DNA of 64,000 nucleotides from Manihot esculenta (taxonomy: Eukaryota > Streptophyta > Magnoliopsida > Malpighiales > Euphorbiaceae). The number at the start of each line of letters is the position of its first letter. Within the stretch, counting starts at the first letter, position 1. This document shows, in pieces, positions 12,801 to 24,975 of this stretch. Where the stretch lies: the NCBI RefSeq assembly GCF_001659605.2, contig NC_035168.2, positions 7,248,058 through 7,312,057 on the forward strand. Direction: 5' to 3'. Position numbers and translations under genes: made by a program. The notes under the pieces were generated by a model. The model was not told the DNA's origin, ran no database searches, and saw only the letters and a program-made list of their open reading frames with translations.

Positions 12801-15484
12801 TCTTCCATGATAATAATTCAATAAATGTCATTTTTAACCAGTTTCATGTAAAACCAAGGAAAGCACATCTGCATGTACTCCAAAAAAGGCAGTGCTGACT
12901 ACATGTGATGCATCATCTGCATGCAGGTGAATAATTCCAGAAAAAAAATGATTCAAAGGTTTAATTCCTTATGCAAAAAAGAAAATGTAAAAACAATTAT
13001 TCTTGTGAATTAATTACCTCTGGCTTCAGATCACGGTGAACCACACCTTGGAGATGACAGTAGGCAACTACATTTAATATCTGAACCATAACAGTCTTTG
13101 CGTCGTCTTCTGAGTATTTTCCACCCCTGGAACATGAATTGGAGATGACAAGTTAGAGTGTAGCAGAACAATCCAGAGATATAAAATGTATTTGCAAGTA
13201 AATTACCTTGAAAGAATCCTATCCAATAGTTCACCACCATTGCACAACCTAAAAAGATTACAAAGGAGAAAGATAAGCACCAAATCATATCTTCCAATAT
13301 CATGTTATATTTTGTAACTTCAAGAAACTATAAACACCAAATGAAATAAGTGCAATACAATTGAAAGTTCATACATTATGATTCAATTACACCATGTCAA
13401 AACATTTACAGAAACTAATTACAATCAGGTAACCCAAAGAACTTCGCACGAGCTAATAAAAAGGAATTCCAAGTATTTTCCTATAACTACTATAAGCTAT
13501 AGATTTTATGTTTTGACCAAGCATAACCATTTGGATGGCTTGTTCCATGTCATAGGAAATGTTTACTGATCATATTATGGACTAAACCATGTAATGTAAA
13601 TTGGTCTCAAACAAAATTCTATGGGGAATGATTTTGACCAATACACACAGCAGAATCAAGTATGAGTATTTGGCATGTTATAGACATATATACAAGATTC
13701 AACTGGTAAAACTCGTGTGTCTTACTGCAAAATATAGGGCAAATAAAATAACTTAATCTAAGTGTAAATCATAACTTGATATTCAACATATTACTTGTAA
13801 TACCATTACACGAATACCACAACAAGATTCAATTTAAGGGGTACAAACCCAGAAAATGAAGCAATCCAAACTTACTCCATCACAACATAGACATTCTCGT
13901 CGTCTTCATAGGCATCATAGAACTGTACCAGGTTCTTATGTCCAGATAGCGCTCGTAATATTTGTACTTCTCGTCTTACATCCTCAATAGCAATTGCAGT
14001 GGTCATCTGCAAAAATTGCTCATTTTCATGAGACATAAAAACAAATAATTTGTTGTTTTCAGAGTCAGGTACACAAGACAAGCTGAAAACCAAATCATAG
14101 ACATGACTAACTTAGACGCATGGAGTCCCATTAATGACATATTAACATAAGACAAAATTGCATTCACATAAAACTGATCATCCAACACTACATTACTGCC
14201 TTTCATGTTAAAGAAAGTCAATCAATCAAAAGCCGACATACAAGTTGTAAATGTCTCGTTGGAAAAAAATGACAAGAAAGGCGAAATTTATCTCTGAACC
14301 ATATAGCAGAGGCCAAAAATATTAAAAATCACCTGTCGTTCCAAATTTGCTTGTGAACTATCATTAAAATATACTATCATTAAAATATACTATCGTTAAA
14401 AGCCAAATAAGTGAAAATAAGGCCAAATAGACCTAGAAGAGTATTGCAATAAAGTCAAATAGACTGAGGAGAACATAAGCACACTTTGAAATCCTGACAA
14501 GTGATTGCTTTATTTGACCTTTAATGATAATATAAGGGCAAATTTTGGACCAAATGATGGAATTTGGCATTTTTGGCACTGGAAATTTTGAGCTTTTAGC
14601 TAAACAAAAAAAAAAAAAAAAAAATAAGGATTGTACTTTTGAGACCAATCCAGGGTAGTCTTTCCTGTTCACACCAAAAGGTCAATGACTGCAACAGGCA
14701 TCTTAATAGCAACAAAGAAAGCCCTTATGTTACACAAACAGTTGCAGAAACTAATCTCTAGAGTTGCTAAATATTAGTAACAAATTTCCTCTAATATATC
14801 ACACAGGGAATGAAGGGGCAAAGTGAAAGCTCACCAACAAAATATGATTTAATATACAAATCATTCAAGGCCCCAAGTATTGAAACAAATCAGTAATAGA
14901 AACACAACTCATTATTGCTTTTGCAATAACAGAAATTACTTTAGAAATATGAAAATCCTAAAAAGACAAGATTACAGGAAATAATAAGTTGAGAACTGAA
15001 CCTTAGACTTGGGAATAACTTTGACCGCCACATCCTGGCCTTTCATGTTGCCTTTCTTGGCCTTGGCAGAGCAAGTATACCCAAAATGACCACGCCCCAC
15101 CTCCTCACCAAGGTCATAATGGCTCACAAACTGCTTGGAGAAGCCATAATTCTTGTCCAGAGCGATCTCACTCTCATTACCCTCAGGGATAGTTGCCTCA
15201 TTAGGCTTAACAGAGCCATGTCTTCTTGCAAGCAATGCACGAATGTGCTTTGCAGGAGAAGGAGGTGGAAACGGCCTCTTGAAAATCCGCAAAGGAGTGG
15301 AACTCACACTTGATATTGCAGGTGAGTACTTGAAAAGGCTTGGCAAGGGACTTGGACTGTAAAAAGGGTTAGAAGATTTGCTGGTGTGGGAATTTGTTGG
15401 TTGGGAATCTGTTTCAATGGAGAGTGTATGGTTGTTGGATTCGTGGTTTTGATTCTCAATGGGTTTTCCATGGCAGAGTCCCAT
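9761..15484 (-). CDS. CRK: CDPK-related protein kinase (CRK), 11 exons, 576 aa
   Basis: Serine/threonine kinase of the plant CDPK-SnRK superfamily. I joined exons at canonical GT-AG sites: 15484-15002, 14006-13876, 13248-13207, 13126-13018, 12213-12135, 12039-11743, 11565-11453, 10846-10739, 10653-10591, 10449-10282 and 9898-9761, giving 1,731 bp. The start MGLC has Gly2 (N-myristoylation) and Cys4 (palmitoylation), so the protein probably sits at the plasma membrane. A Ser/Pro-rich, basic N-terminus precedes the kinase domain (about 123-384): GRGHFG 130-135, Lys155, HRD 249-251, DFG 272-274, APE 296-298. The C-terminal part (about 419-576) is the EF-hand-like region of CRKs, without clear Ca-binding loops, so direct calcium control is unlikely. 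Length and 11-exon structure match the CRK family. No lesion was seen. It is the only intact host gene in the window. Confidence 0.95.
10282..10449 (-). CDS. CRK: CRK exon 10
   Basis: 56 codons including [20 protein letters not shown] and [17 protein letters not shown], the conserved CRK C-terminal block. The acceptor is TTTCAG and the donor GTATGA. Confidence 0.95.
10591..10653 (-). CDS. CRK: CRK exon 9
   Basis: 21 codons ([21 protein letters not shown]), flanked by the acceptor TTAACAG and the donor GTACTG. It is phase 0 at both ends. Confidence 0.92.
10739..10846 (-). CDS. CRK: CRK exon 8
   Basis: Encodes [18 protein letters not shown] followed by the first EF-hand-like loop ([17 protein letters not shown]). 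Loop residues do not form a full Ca-binding site. It is 36 codons, phase 0 at both ends. Confidence 0.93.
11453..11565 (-). CDS. CRK: CRK exon 7
   Basis: Encodes SHPW at the end of the kinase domain and the junction helix ([21 protein letters not shown]). The acceptor is GTGTTAG and the donor GTAAGT. Confidence 0.93.
11666..11729. repeat. Compound microsatellite A(n)-(CA)n-(GA)n in CRK intron 6
   Basis: A poly-A run, then about nine CA units, then about twelve GA units, lying 14 bp inside the intron next to the exon 6 donor. It is likely length-polymorphic. Confidence 0.95.
11743..12039 (-). CDS. CRK: CRK exon 6
   Basis: The largest kinase-domain exon: activation segment ([20 protein letters not shown]), helices F to I, and [17 protein letters not shown]. 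The acceptor is ATCTGCAG and the donor GTATGT. Intron 6 starts at 11742 and soon contains a (GA)n/(CA)n/A-run microsatellite. Confidence 0.95.
12135..12213 (-). CDS. CRK: CRK exon 5
   Basis: Encodes [20 protein letters not shown] with the metal-binding DFG and then SDYVKP. The acceptor is GTATCAG and the donor GTTAGA. It ends in phase 1. Confidence 0.95.
13018..13126 (-). CDS. CRK: CRK exon 4 (to aa 255)
   Basis: Encodes [20 protein letters not shown] through the catalytic loop HRDLKPE. The acceptor is TTCCAG and the donor GTAATT. It ends at phase 0. Confidence 0.95.
13207..13248 (-). CDS. CRK: CRK exon 3 (42 bp)
   Basis: A very short exon encoding [13 protein letters not shown](R), found by family conservation and flanking TTTTTAG and GTAATT sites. 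It is phase-compatible with both neighbours. Confidence 0.93.
13876..14006 (-). CDS. CRK: CRK exon 2 (aa 162-205)
   Basis: The acceptor TTTTTGCAG precedes ATGACC at 14006. The exon encodes [20 protein letters not shown] and the beta-4/5 region to VYVVME. It ends in phase 2 at the donor GTAAGT. Intron 1 (14007-15001) holds a three-copy 16-bp repeat. Confidence 0.95.
14357..14404. repeat. 16-bp repeat, three copies, in CRK intron 1
   Basis: ACTATCATTAAAATAT occurs at 14357-14372 and 14373-14388. A third copy with changes lies at 14389-14404. Confidence 0.9.
15002..15484 (-). CDS. CRK: CRK exon 1 (aa 1-161)
   Basis: The start codon is at 15484, followed by GGACTCTGCCATGG, encoding MGLCHGKP. 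It encodes the acylation signal, the Pro/Ser-rich linker with [20 protein letters not shown], and the glycine-rich loop and catalytic lysine of the kinase. It ends at phase 0 before the donor GTTCAG at 15001. Confidence 0.95.
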
Positions 15485-16220
15485 TGGGACAGAAACCCAA
15501 GAAAAATATAATTCAAGAAATCACTAGTAAATCAAGAGAGCTGAAGACTGAACAAGAAACTCAAAGAAAACTAAAGAATTTTAAACCATTTGAAGTGAAG
15601 AGCTGAAGAAAGAAATTTTCACAAGAGAAATACAGGGAAAGAGGATCAAGAAGAAACTGGTCCTGTGATCAAAAAACAACATCAAACATTCTTAAAAAAT
15701 AAAATATTAAACAAGAAGCATGGAAAGAAGGAACTTAATTCAACGATTTGAAGCTGAACAAGCTGAATTTCCCAGTCTTTGAGAGAGAACCCAGAAAGAA
15801 AAATGAAATTTACAGCATGATCAATATAACCCAGAATTGAATCTTGGCACTATAAATTCCCAAGAAAATGATCCTGCAGCGAATTCAGATTACAAAGGCA
15901 GAAAATTAATATAAAAATCAAAGCAAAGAAAAAGAAAATCGCGCCAAAAACAAAAGGGATTAGACTTTACTGATCAAAGGACCAAATGGCTAGATAGAAA
16001 GGAAGAGAGAAAGCAAACAAGAAGCCAATTAGAGGTGAAGCTTAAGGGAGATCATAAGAGAGAAGCAAAAGAAAGAAGAACAACAGGAGAAGTTTTATTC
16101 CACTAAGGAAAGAATGGAGAGAGATGAAAAGAGGCAAAAGCACAGGAAAAGTGAAGAAAGATGCTTAGCAGAGGCAACAAGAAAAAGAAAAACCAAACTA
16201 AAAAAATATATATATATAAA
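15485..16220 (-). promoter_or_regulatory. CRK 5' leader and promoter region
   Basis: A purine-rich (on +) stretch between the start codon and a TATATATATA box at about 16207-16220, read on the minus strand. If that box is used, transcription would start near 16175 and the leader would be about 690 bp and CT-rich, typical of plant 5' UTRs. I could not tell whether the leader contains an intron. Confidence 0.4.
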
Positions 16221-16284
16221 CCCAAAAACAAATAAATAAAGAGAGCAACAAGGCTGCTTCCTTTTCTTACTTTTCGCAAAATTC

Positions 16285-16895
16285 TTTATCTATTTAATTT
16301 TAACTAAAAATATTAAATTTCACTTTAGTAATTTATTTTTAAAATTAGGTCAAATAAAAGTAAATAAATTGAAAATGTATTTCACCCACTTTATATTTTT
16401 TTTAATAAAAATAAGAAATTGTAGGTTAATGGTTTGTTCCTTGTGGTGATAATAATCCACCCCTGCATATTTAATTGGTTGGATCTAAAATTAAATTAAA
16501 TTAAATAAATTAAAAATTTTAATTTTAATATTTATTAAAATTAAATTAAATTTATTTTAATAAAAAATTAAATCAAATCAAATCAATCTAATTTGATTTA
16601 ATTCGATTTTATCAATTTAAATTTTTTATTTTTTATATTTTATTTTTAATATTTTAAAATTTAATTAAAATATTTTAATTTTAATATAATCTAATATTTA
16701 TATTATTAAAAATAATATATTATTACCGTTAATCGATTTGATTTAATTTTTTTTAATTTTTTTAATTAAAATTAAATTAAATCAAAATAATTAAAAATTT
16801 TAAAATTATAAATTAAATTAAATTAAATTAAATAAAAAAAATTAAATTAAAATTTTAATTTAATTAATTTTTTAATTTAAATTAAATATTGCTGA
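16285..16895. repeat. Low-complexity AATTAAATTAAA/complement region
   Basis: Dominated by AAATTAAATT runs followed by their complement (TTTAATTTAA), so it can pair with itself over long distances. It may be a decayed foldback element or simple-sequence expansion. No coding content is visible. Confidence 0.6.
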
Positions 16896-16913
16896 CCGCT
16901 AAAAATTTAACAT

Positions 16914-16989
16914 AGAGTAGTAGCTATTGTAGCTCTACAAATGATTATGAAAGAGCAGTAGCTGTTGTAGCTCTACAAATAATTATGAA
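16914..16989. repeat. 38-bp tandem duplication
   Basis: 16914-16951 and 16952-16989 differ at about three positions. Both contain 'tgtagctctacaaat'. Confidence 0.92.
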
Positions 16990-18286
16990 AGTGGAGTTAT
17001 ACAGGTTTTGGATCCTTCCACCTTGTCCTTATTCATCCCTAAAAAATAAAGATATGTATTGTTGTTATTAGAAATCTAATTTATCGGTAATAACCGTTAT
17101 TAAATAAATATTATTTATACAGTTAAACAACAGTTTTTTTAAATATTATTTTAATGTTTTTGTTATTGAAATTTAACATTAAATTGTTTTCCATACTATT
17201 TAGAGCTTTTTCTTTTCCAACAATTTCAAGGCTAATGCTTTAAAGCAACAGTGAATTATTGGGTTTTCTTTTATTTTTTTTAATCTCTTATTTATTTATT
17301 TAATTAAGAACTGAGCCTCCATTGTCTTGTGTATTTCGCCTTTGAAGTTTGACTTGCTTTTGTTGCCTTTGGAATCCTTTTGTACTCTTTTTTTTTTTTT
17401 TTTTTAATTTACTCATTATTTTATTTCCCTCTTTCTCTGTTGTTTTCTGCTGGATAAAACAAGATTAGCAATAATTCCATTTATTTATTTATTTAAGAAG
17501 ATTTGCTTCATCGCTACACCAATAATTTAATTACCAAATCTCTATTTTATCAATTGTAAAATCAACAATTCATTTCTTAAAATCGAATTTTAATTTTTTT
17601 TTTAGAATTATTATGGAAACATATCCCACATATAAATGTGAAATCTTAAGGATTTAATAAAGTAAATATTTAATATTTACGTACAAATATAAGGGAAAAT
17701 ATATAAGGATGGGCCTATAGAGAGCTTCGGCTCATATGAGAGTTATTAAATATTAATCCTATTATTAATAATTTATTAAAAAAATAAAAATTGACCGTAC
17801 ATGTTATTGACTGTATTTTAGTTTTTATTAAATATATTTTAAATTTTTGTAATTTAATAAAATTAAATAAATATAATTTTATTATTTTATGAAAAAATAT
17901 AAAAATATAATTTTCTTTTATAAAATAAATGGAGCCAAAATTTATATTTCTTTTAATAGTTTGAAATATGAGTCAATTTATTCAGGAAGTTAATGTTCAA
18001 ATCCTTTCCTTTTTCCTTCTAAGGATTTAAATTCTAATAGAGAACAACTAAAAAGATATAATCTTTAAAGTGTATGCATATGACGGTAATTAAATTATTT
18101 TACAGTTTATAAATTTAAGAGATAAATAAAATGATTGGGAAATTAAATAGATAAATTGAATTTTATATAAAATGATTAAAGAAAAATAAGCATTAAAAGT
18201 TACGAAAAAAAAAACCAAATGAGAGAAAAATAAGGGAAACGGAAAGAGAAAAGGTATTAAAGAGACGAAAAAACCTACAATTAATC
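16990..18286. other. AT-rich spacer
   Basis: Homopolymer runs and AT-rich DNA between the kinase promoter and the copia element. I see no gene or recognisable element in it. Confidence 0.6.
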
Positions 18287-19927
18287 TGTTATTTAAGTAT
18301 TTAAATATAATTTTATTAAAGTAATTATTTATTTTTAGTATTAATTTAGTTGAATTTCGAGTAAAAATAAAGTATATGAAACTATATTAATGTACAAAAA
18401 AAATTATAATGTGATTATAATTGTGAGATTCCTATTGCATTTAAATAACGTATTTGAATATTCTTGATCAATATTTTTATCATAATTGGATAATAATCGG
18501 AACTGTTGACACTACTCATATTGTATTTTTTTCTTTTAGATGAAATAATTAATTTCATAGGTCAAAATATGTGAGATATTTAGAACTAATATGTAGGTGT
18601 TTATTTTATAAATAAGTGTACTATGACCCGCATGAGAAATGCCTTATGAGATATGTGATATATTTAGAACTAATATGTAAATGTTTATTTTATAAATAAG
18701 TGTACTGAATTGATCCGCATGAGAAATGTATATGAAAAATAACTTGTATTTATGAATTACTCAAGTGTTGTGTAAGTGATATTTTAACTTGAAATCAATA
18801 AATAATCTTATATAGAGACTTCTTTTATTTTGATTCATCTTACACTTTACTTGATTAACAAGTAACAAATGGGAATAAATTGGATATATTAGGAACTGTA
18901 TAAAAGTATTTATATAATTCAGATAGAATTCATCATTCTAGGTTAAATTAGAGAATGTTTCATTTATTTTCTACCAGCATGATCATAAAATTCCTTATTA
19001 GTAAATGAGATTTGAAATTTCATAGCTAATAAATAAAAATTAATATGATTTAATATTACATACTCGAATATTAAATCGAAATATTTGTAGTGAAATGATA
19101 TTAATTACCTGACAAATTATATATTGAAAGGTTAAAGTCAAACCATTTTTGATATTATGAATATTTGAATAGTTTTGACATGTTATTAAATAATATTATT
19201 GATATTTAAATTAATTAATTAATTATATTTAAATTAATTAATTAATTATATTTATTAATAATATATTTAAAATTAATGGGTCATATATATATAAAAAATT
19301 ACATGAGAAAATAAAATTAGAAGTTAAATTAATTAGGACTTATATTTTTTAAAAAAATTAATTATGATTTGATTATATATAAATTGACTAATTGTAATTT
19401 GAAAGGATTATGATTTTGATCTAATTAATTAAATAAAAATTTAATTAAAATTATTTAAATTTTATATGTCATATTTATTAAAGTTTTGAATTATAATTTA
19501 TTTATTTAATCAGTTAAATAAATATATATATATATATTATTATACTGAAATCTTAAAATTTTAGTATAAAAGGCATGTTATACTAGCAAATTGACCGGTA
19601 AAAACTTTTTTAAAAATCTCTAGAATTTATAAGAAATATAGAGTTAACCTTCAAAACATTTCCTTTCTCTAAATCTTAAAATTCTTAAAAAGATTTTAAA
19701 ATTTTTCAATCCTCATTTTATATGAATATGGTATTTGTAGCTTGTTATTATATATAAATATCATACTTGTGGTTTGCGACGATAAAAAAAAATAAAAGTA
19801 ATGACCTCATATTTTATTGTAAAAAAAATAAAAAATATTTATTTTTTTTAAATATTATTATTTTTATTTAAAATAATTAATTTTAATGACTTTTTTTCAC
19901 TATGTTTAATCTAATTAAAACTCAATA
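18287..19927 (+). repeat. 5' LTR of copia element
   Basis: Aligns with the LTR at 24990-26605 over almost its full length, for example 'gattcctattgcatttaa' versus 'gattcctattacatttaa'. It lacks about 50 bp just after the initial TGTTA compared with the 3' LTR, and carries an extra 84-bp tandem duplication (18567-18650 / 18651-18728). The end is set just before the primer-binding site. Confidence 0.8.
18567..18728. repeat. 84-bp tandem duplication in the 5' LTR
   Basis: The block starting 'atatgtgagatatttagaac' at 18567 recurs at 18651 with a few changes. The 3' LTR has it once, so it arose after insertion. Confidence 0.85.
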
Positions 19928-19928
19928 G

Positions 19929-19943
19929 TGATATCAAAATTAT
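19929..19943 (+). promoter_or_regulatory. Degenerate primer-binding site (tRNA-iMet type)
   Basis: TGATATCAAAATTAT resembles the TGGTATCAGAGC primer-binding site used by plant copia elements and sits directly after the LTR end. Confidence 0.55.
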
Positions 19944-20159
19944 GTTTAAATGATTAAAATGTAATAATTAATTATTTATTATTGAATTAATTAAATTAAA
20001 TTTTATGTGCTATGATTTTTGGTATTTTTCAAAAGTATTTTTTTCAAATTTATTGTCACAAAAAATTAGTTGATTTGAAATAAAAATTATTTTGAGTTCT
20101 TTAGTCAAGAGTAATATTTGTTAGAAATTAAAATAGTTTTAATTTTTTTTATTAAAAAC

Positions 20160-20762
20160 ATAGAAATCATCGATTTTCGGAAATCCTAGAACACGATCTG
20201 CAGCTGCTGGAATGCCGGACGACAGCTCGATGGTCCGACGATGGGCGTCGCATCCCTGCGACCAGCGATGCACGCGTGCCGTGTGCAGCTGCAACATCTA
20301 TGGCTACTGAGATAGGCGCTGGGCATCCTCGACATCGCAGGAAAGCTGGAACCGAGGCGCTGGTCATTTTCATTGCCGGTGGAACCGAGAGCAGAAATCA
20401 TTCTCCGTCTCGATTCTCGTCAACGAAGAAGACGAAGGAGTTTCCGGCGCTGCTTTGGTTGGCAGCGGATGCGCAACCGTTGCGCTATCTGCGGGTCGAC
20501 GAACAGTGACGGGAGCTGAAGGATAGCGATTGTTACGACGTTGCGGGATGAAGCTACTGTACATTGCGGTAGATCGCGGCTTCCTTTGCGATGCCGTCAA
20601 TCTTGCGCGCGATTGCAGCTGACAGGCCACCGGCAGGAGCGCAAGTGTTGTGCGTCCCTCCGGTGGCTGGACTGGTCAATGGCACAGCAGAAACTTCATA
20701 CGACGCCCAGACTTCCTCTAAGGGAAGAAGATGAGTTTGCTAAATTACGATTTGGTACCTAA
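20160..20762 (+). other. GC-rich leader segment of copia element
   Basis: An abrupt island of balanced or GC-rich DNA (CGATTTTCGGAAATCC to about GGTACC) inside AT-rich sequence, between the primer-binding site and the pol remnants. Short open frames exist on both strands but none resembles a known protein. It is most likely the untranslated leader of the element; a captured host fragment is possible. Confidence 0.45.
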
Positions 20763-22100
20763 AACGTTTTTAGAAGTTTCAAGAAAGTCATTTTGGGCTG
20801 AAAAATTAATTTAAATTTATTTTCAGTCTATAAATTAAATGACTATTTAATTTAAAATAATTTTTATTAATTTGGACAATTTAAATATTTTTACTGTAAT
20901 TAAAATTAATTTTGTGTATCTCCCTATTAGAAATATGAATAAAATTATTTTATTCATTAAATTAATGACATTAAATTTAATTTTATAATTTAATGTTAAA
21001 ATTAATTTTTTAATATGATTAAAAGTCTGAATAAAATTATTTTTATTGACATCAAAATTAAAATATTAAAAATTATTTAATTTTTAATTTTAGCATACAA
21101 ACCCAATAATAAATATAAAATAAATTAATAGTTTAAAATTTTCTTCTCATCTACCTCATCTTAAAGGTAACTCGAGATTTCTTTTTTAGTTATATAATTA
21201 TTATGTAATTAGGATACGTAAATAGAAATATTTTGTAATTCAAGAAGAAAATGAGACATTGAAAAAATATTATATAGAGCATTAGACGTGATGTATTGAA
21301 GGAGCCCTTTTAACTTCTGAAAATCAAAGAAGCTGGCACGTTTTTAAACCATCGAGTTCCTTTATTGCTTAAGGAAATTATTTTTAAAATATTCATAATC
21401 ATCTAATTAGAATAGTATGTTAGGGGTGTATGTTTATATATGTGATATGTATGCTATACAACAACAATACATATATATGAGACCTTAATAGAAATCTTAA
21501 AATTAAAATTTCTAATTAAAATTTTAAGTACATGTTAAGAATATAATGGCTTACCACTCATTGTTATAACATAAGTTAGAGTTCGATTTTTATTAATTTA
21601 TTGGATAAATCCAAGGTTAATTTCACCCGGATATATTTAGTGCTATGAAATATTTGGTATTTCTAAACGATTGTTCTACTTACCTAATTACTTGATTTGG
21701 ATTGGCAAACCCATGATCATGTAAGTTTAAGGTAAAAGTTAGGCATAACACATAAAATATAATAAAGATAAATAGTTATAACCTAACTAATTTAGGAGTC
21801 ATATAGAGATGTGATTGATAAACTATGTTATCTACTTAATTTAATTTATAATAATTTATTGGGCAAACACAAAGTTATTTAAATTAAATGGGATCCTAGC
21901 CTATTAGAAAATCTAGCACTAAATTTTCCGAATGATCAAAATAGTGGGAGATTAATGAAAGATTAAAGATCTTATCCAGTAATTAAGAAAATAAATGAGA
22001 CTAATAATTAAATATCTCTACATGAATAGATTCTAGTTTCACAATGAGTAAATTATCAATTCCTACATAGCATATTTGATGCTAACAAATTAACTAAATT
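20763..22100 (+). other. Unresolved internal segment of copia element
   Basis: AT-rich DNA where gag would be expected. I could not recognise gag, so it may be decayed or replaced by other repeat DNA, for example around 21420-22080. Confidence 0.4.
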
Positions 22101-22112
22101 TAACTTCTTGGA

Positions 22113-24960
22113 TTGATATCGCAATTTGAGAATGGTTCTCAAGCAAGAAAAAATGTTGTATATTCTCTCGATCAAGACATACCTGATGTTCATGACGAGA
22201 ATGCTAATGATAATGTTAAGGACAAGTACGATCATCATATTGATGATGATATGCAAGCTACATGTGTGATGTTAGCTAACATAAATCTTGAGTTTCAGGT
22301 ATATTTATGATTAAGGAAAAGAGATAAGACCTACAAGTGGCAAATGGAGCAAGATGGAGCAAGGGTTGTTGCATTAGCTGTAACAACTTATTATCTACCT
22401 TTACCTTTTGGCTTAATATTAGAATTGAATAATTATTATTATATTCTAACACTTTGTAGAAATATTATTTCAATTTCATTTTTCTAATCTCGAATAATGA
22501 ATTCAAGATTATTATTGAGAATAATATTTGTTCTTTTATAATAAATGAGCTTATTATAAAACTGAAATTTATATAGATGATCTATATAATATTTTTTTTC
22601 GAAAAGCATATTCTCAATATAAAAGAGACTCAAATTAGATAATCAACTTTCATTTCTATTTTGGCATTGTAAACTTGGTCACATAAATGAAACAAGAATT
22701 ACTAAGTTACAGAAAAATGGATATCATGATCTATTTGATTATGAGTCATATGAAACTTGTTTAATGGGTAAAATGACAAAAGCACCTTTTAGAAAAAGAT
22801 AAACAGTCACAAGAATCACTGGGTCTTATACATACGAATGTATGTGGACCAATGACTATCTAAGCCATAGGTGGGTACTCTTATTTCATTACATTCACTG
22901 ACGACTATACTAGATATGGTTATATGTGATTAAATAAAATACAAATCTGAAACATTTGAAAAGTTCAAAGAATTCAAATTTGAAGTTAAAAAACAGACCG
23001 ACAAAAATATTAAATCGCTTAGATCTGATCGAAGTGATAATTATTTGAGTCTAGAGTTTCGTGACTATCTAATAGAGAATGAGATTCTCTCACAATGGAT
23101 CTCACCTAGAATAGCATAACACAATGGACTTTTCGAAAGGAGAAATTGTACTTTATTAGATATGGTACGATCCATGATGAGTTTTGCAAACTTACTTCTA
23201 TCTCTTTGGGGATATGCCTTGCAAACTGTGATATACCTTCTTAATAGAGTTCCATCTAAATTTGTTGATAATACCTCATATGAGATGTAAACTAACAAAA
23301 AGTCAGCCTTATCACACATTAAGATTTAGGGATGTGATTCTTATGTGAAGCGTCTAGTATTTGATAAGCTGAAAGCTAAGTAAGATAAATGTAAGTTTAT
23401 GGGATATCTACAAGTACCTATTGGATATTACTTCTATCATCCCATTGAGAAAAGATATTTGTCTCAAAATATGCTATCTTTCTAGAAAAACTTTTCTTTT
23501 GAAAGAAGCAGTAGGAATCATATAGAACTTAAAGAAGTTCAAGAACTATAGACAAACATCCAAATGGATCTAAAACCAGAGACTGTAATGTCTAATGTGG
23601 AAACACAAGCTAAAGCACTACCGCGAAGATCTATTAGGACAAATCATACTCTAATAAGGTTAGACCTTCTTGTGAAGACTCATAATGATGTCTGACATTG
23701 ATTCTTCAAATTGGCTTGAAGCAATGAAATTTGAAATGAATTCCATATACACTAACCAAGTATAGACTTTAGTTGATGCACCTCAAGGAATAAAACCCAT
23801 TGGGTGCAATCGAGTTTTTAAGAGAAAAACTGACATGGAAGACAATGTACAAACATACAAAGTCAAGTCAGTTGCTAAAAGTTACAGATAAAAATAAGGT
23901 GTTGACTTTGATGAAACCTTTTCACTAGTAACTATGCTTAAACCCATAAGGATTTTACTTGCAATAGCATCATATCATGATTATGAAATTTGGCAAATGG
24001 ATGTCGAAATAGTATTTCTGAATGTGAAATTTTCTTAAAGATGTATACATGACGCAACCTGAAATTTTTGAATCTAAGAAATTTTCTAATAAGGTATACA
24101 AATTGTAAAAGTCCATTTATGGACTTGAGCAAACTTTGTGGAGTTGAAACATCCGTTTTGACGAAGCAGTTAAAGACTTTGATTTTTGTCAAAGTTATGG
24201 ATGAACTTTGTGTATACAAGAAGGTTAATGGGAGTGAAATTGTATTTCTTATTTTATATGTAGATGACATATTAACAATAGGAAATAATATTCCATTACC
24301 ACAAATCTGTAAAAATTTGGTTTTCTAAGAAATTCTTTATGAAAGATTTGGAAAAAGCCACTGAAATATATAGAGATAGATTTAAAAGGTTGCTTGGCTT
24401 ATCTAAATCCACCTATATTGATAAAGTGCTAAAATAGTTTAGCATGAAGAAAGGATTTCTGACTATGTCACTTGAAGAAACTGATGAACTCAAAGTTCAT
24501 GGATATTTAAATGCGAATTTCCAATCAGATTTTGATAAATCCCAGTCTGGTTACTATTTTACTCTAAATAGTGGAGCGGTAAGTTGAAAATGTTCCAAAC
24601 TAAAACCATTGCAGATTTTATAATAAAAGTCAAGTACACTTTTGTGTCCTAAGCAGCAAAGGAGACAGTTTTGGATTAAGAAGTTCATTTCTAAACTTGG
24701 TGTGGTTCATAGTATTGATGATCCAGTTATAATAAATTGTGATAACAATGGAGCCATTGCACAAAGCAAAGGAACCCAAGTCTCATTAAAAATCCAAAGT
24801 ATGTACTTAGATGATTTCAAATGATTAGAGAGATCATTAAAAGAAAAGCTGTAGAAATAAAACGAGTTTCACTAATGAAAATCTTGAAGATGCTCTTACT
24901 AAGGCATTATTCCAGTAGAAACATAATCACTGCATATATTCTTATGCGACAAGTCGCATA
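22113..24960 (+). pseudogene. copia pol remnant (PR end, integrase, RT, RNase H)
   Basis: Read in several frames. 22330-22480 encodes TYYLPLPFGLILELNNYYY, the region after protease. The pre-integrase zinc region lies at about 22640-22800. Integrase is at 22820-23420, with GGYSYFITFTDDYTRYGY, KSLRSDRSDNY and RNCTLLDMVRSMMSFANL. RT lies at about 23690-24330, with the catalytic YVDDIL at about 24260. RNase H is at 24640-24950, with INCDNNGAIA. Stops and frameshifts occur throughout, so no functional protein is made. Domain order proves Ty1/copia rather than Ty3/gypsy. Confidence 0.85.
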
Positions 24961-24975
24961 GATGATTGGCTTTAG

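Noticed and set aside
15086..15606. Plus-strand frames of 69-75 aa opposite CRK exon 1
   Set aside because: Antisense shadows of a well-supported kinase exon.
20167..20762. Several frames of 68-86 aa on both strands
   Set aside because: Few stops are expected in a GC-rich patch. They overlap each other on both strands and match nothing I recognise.
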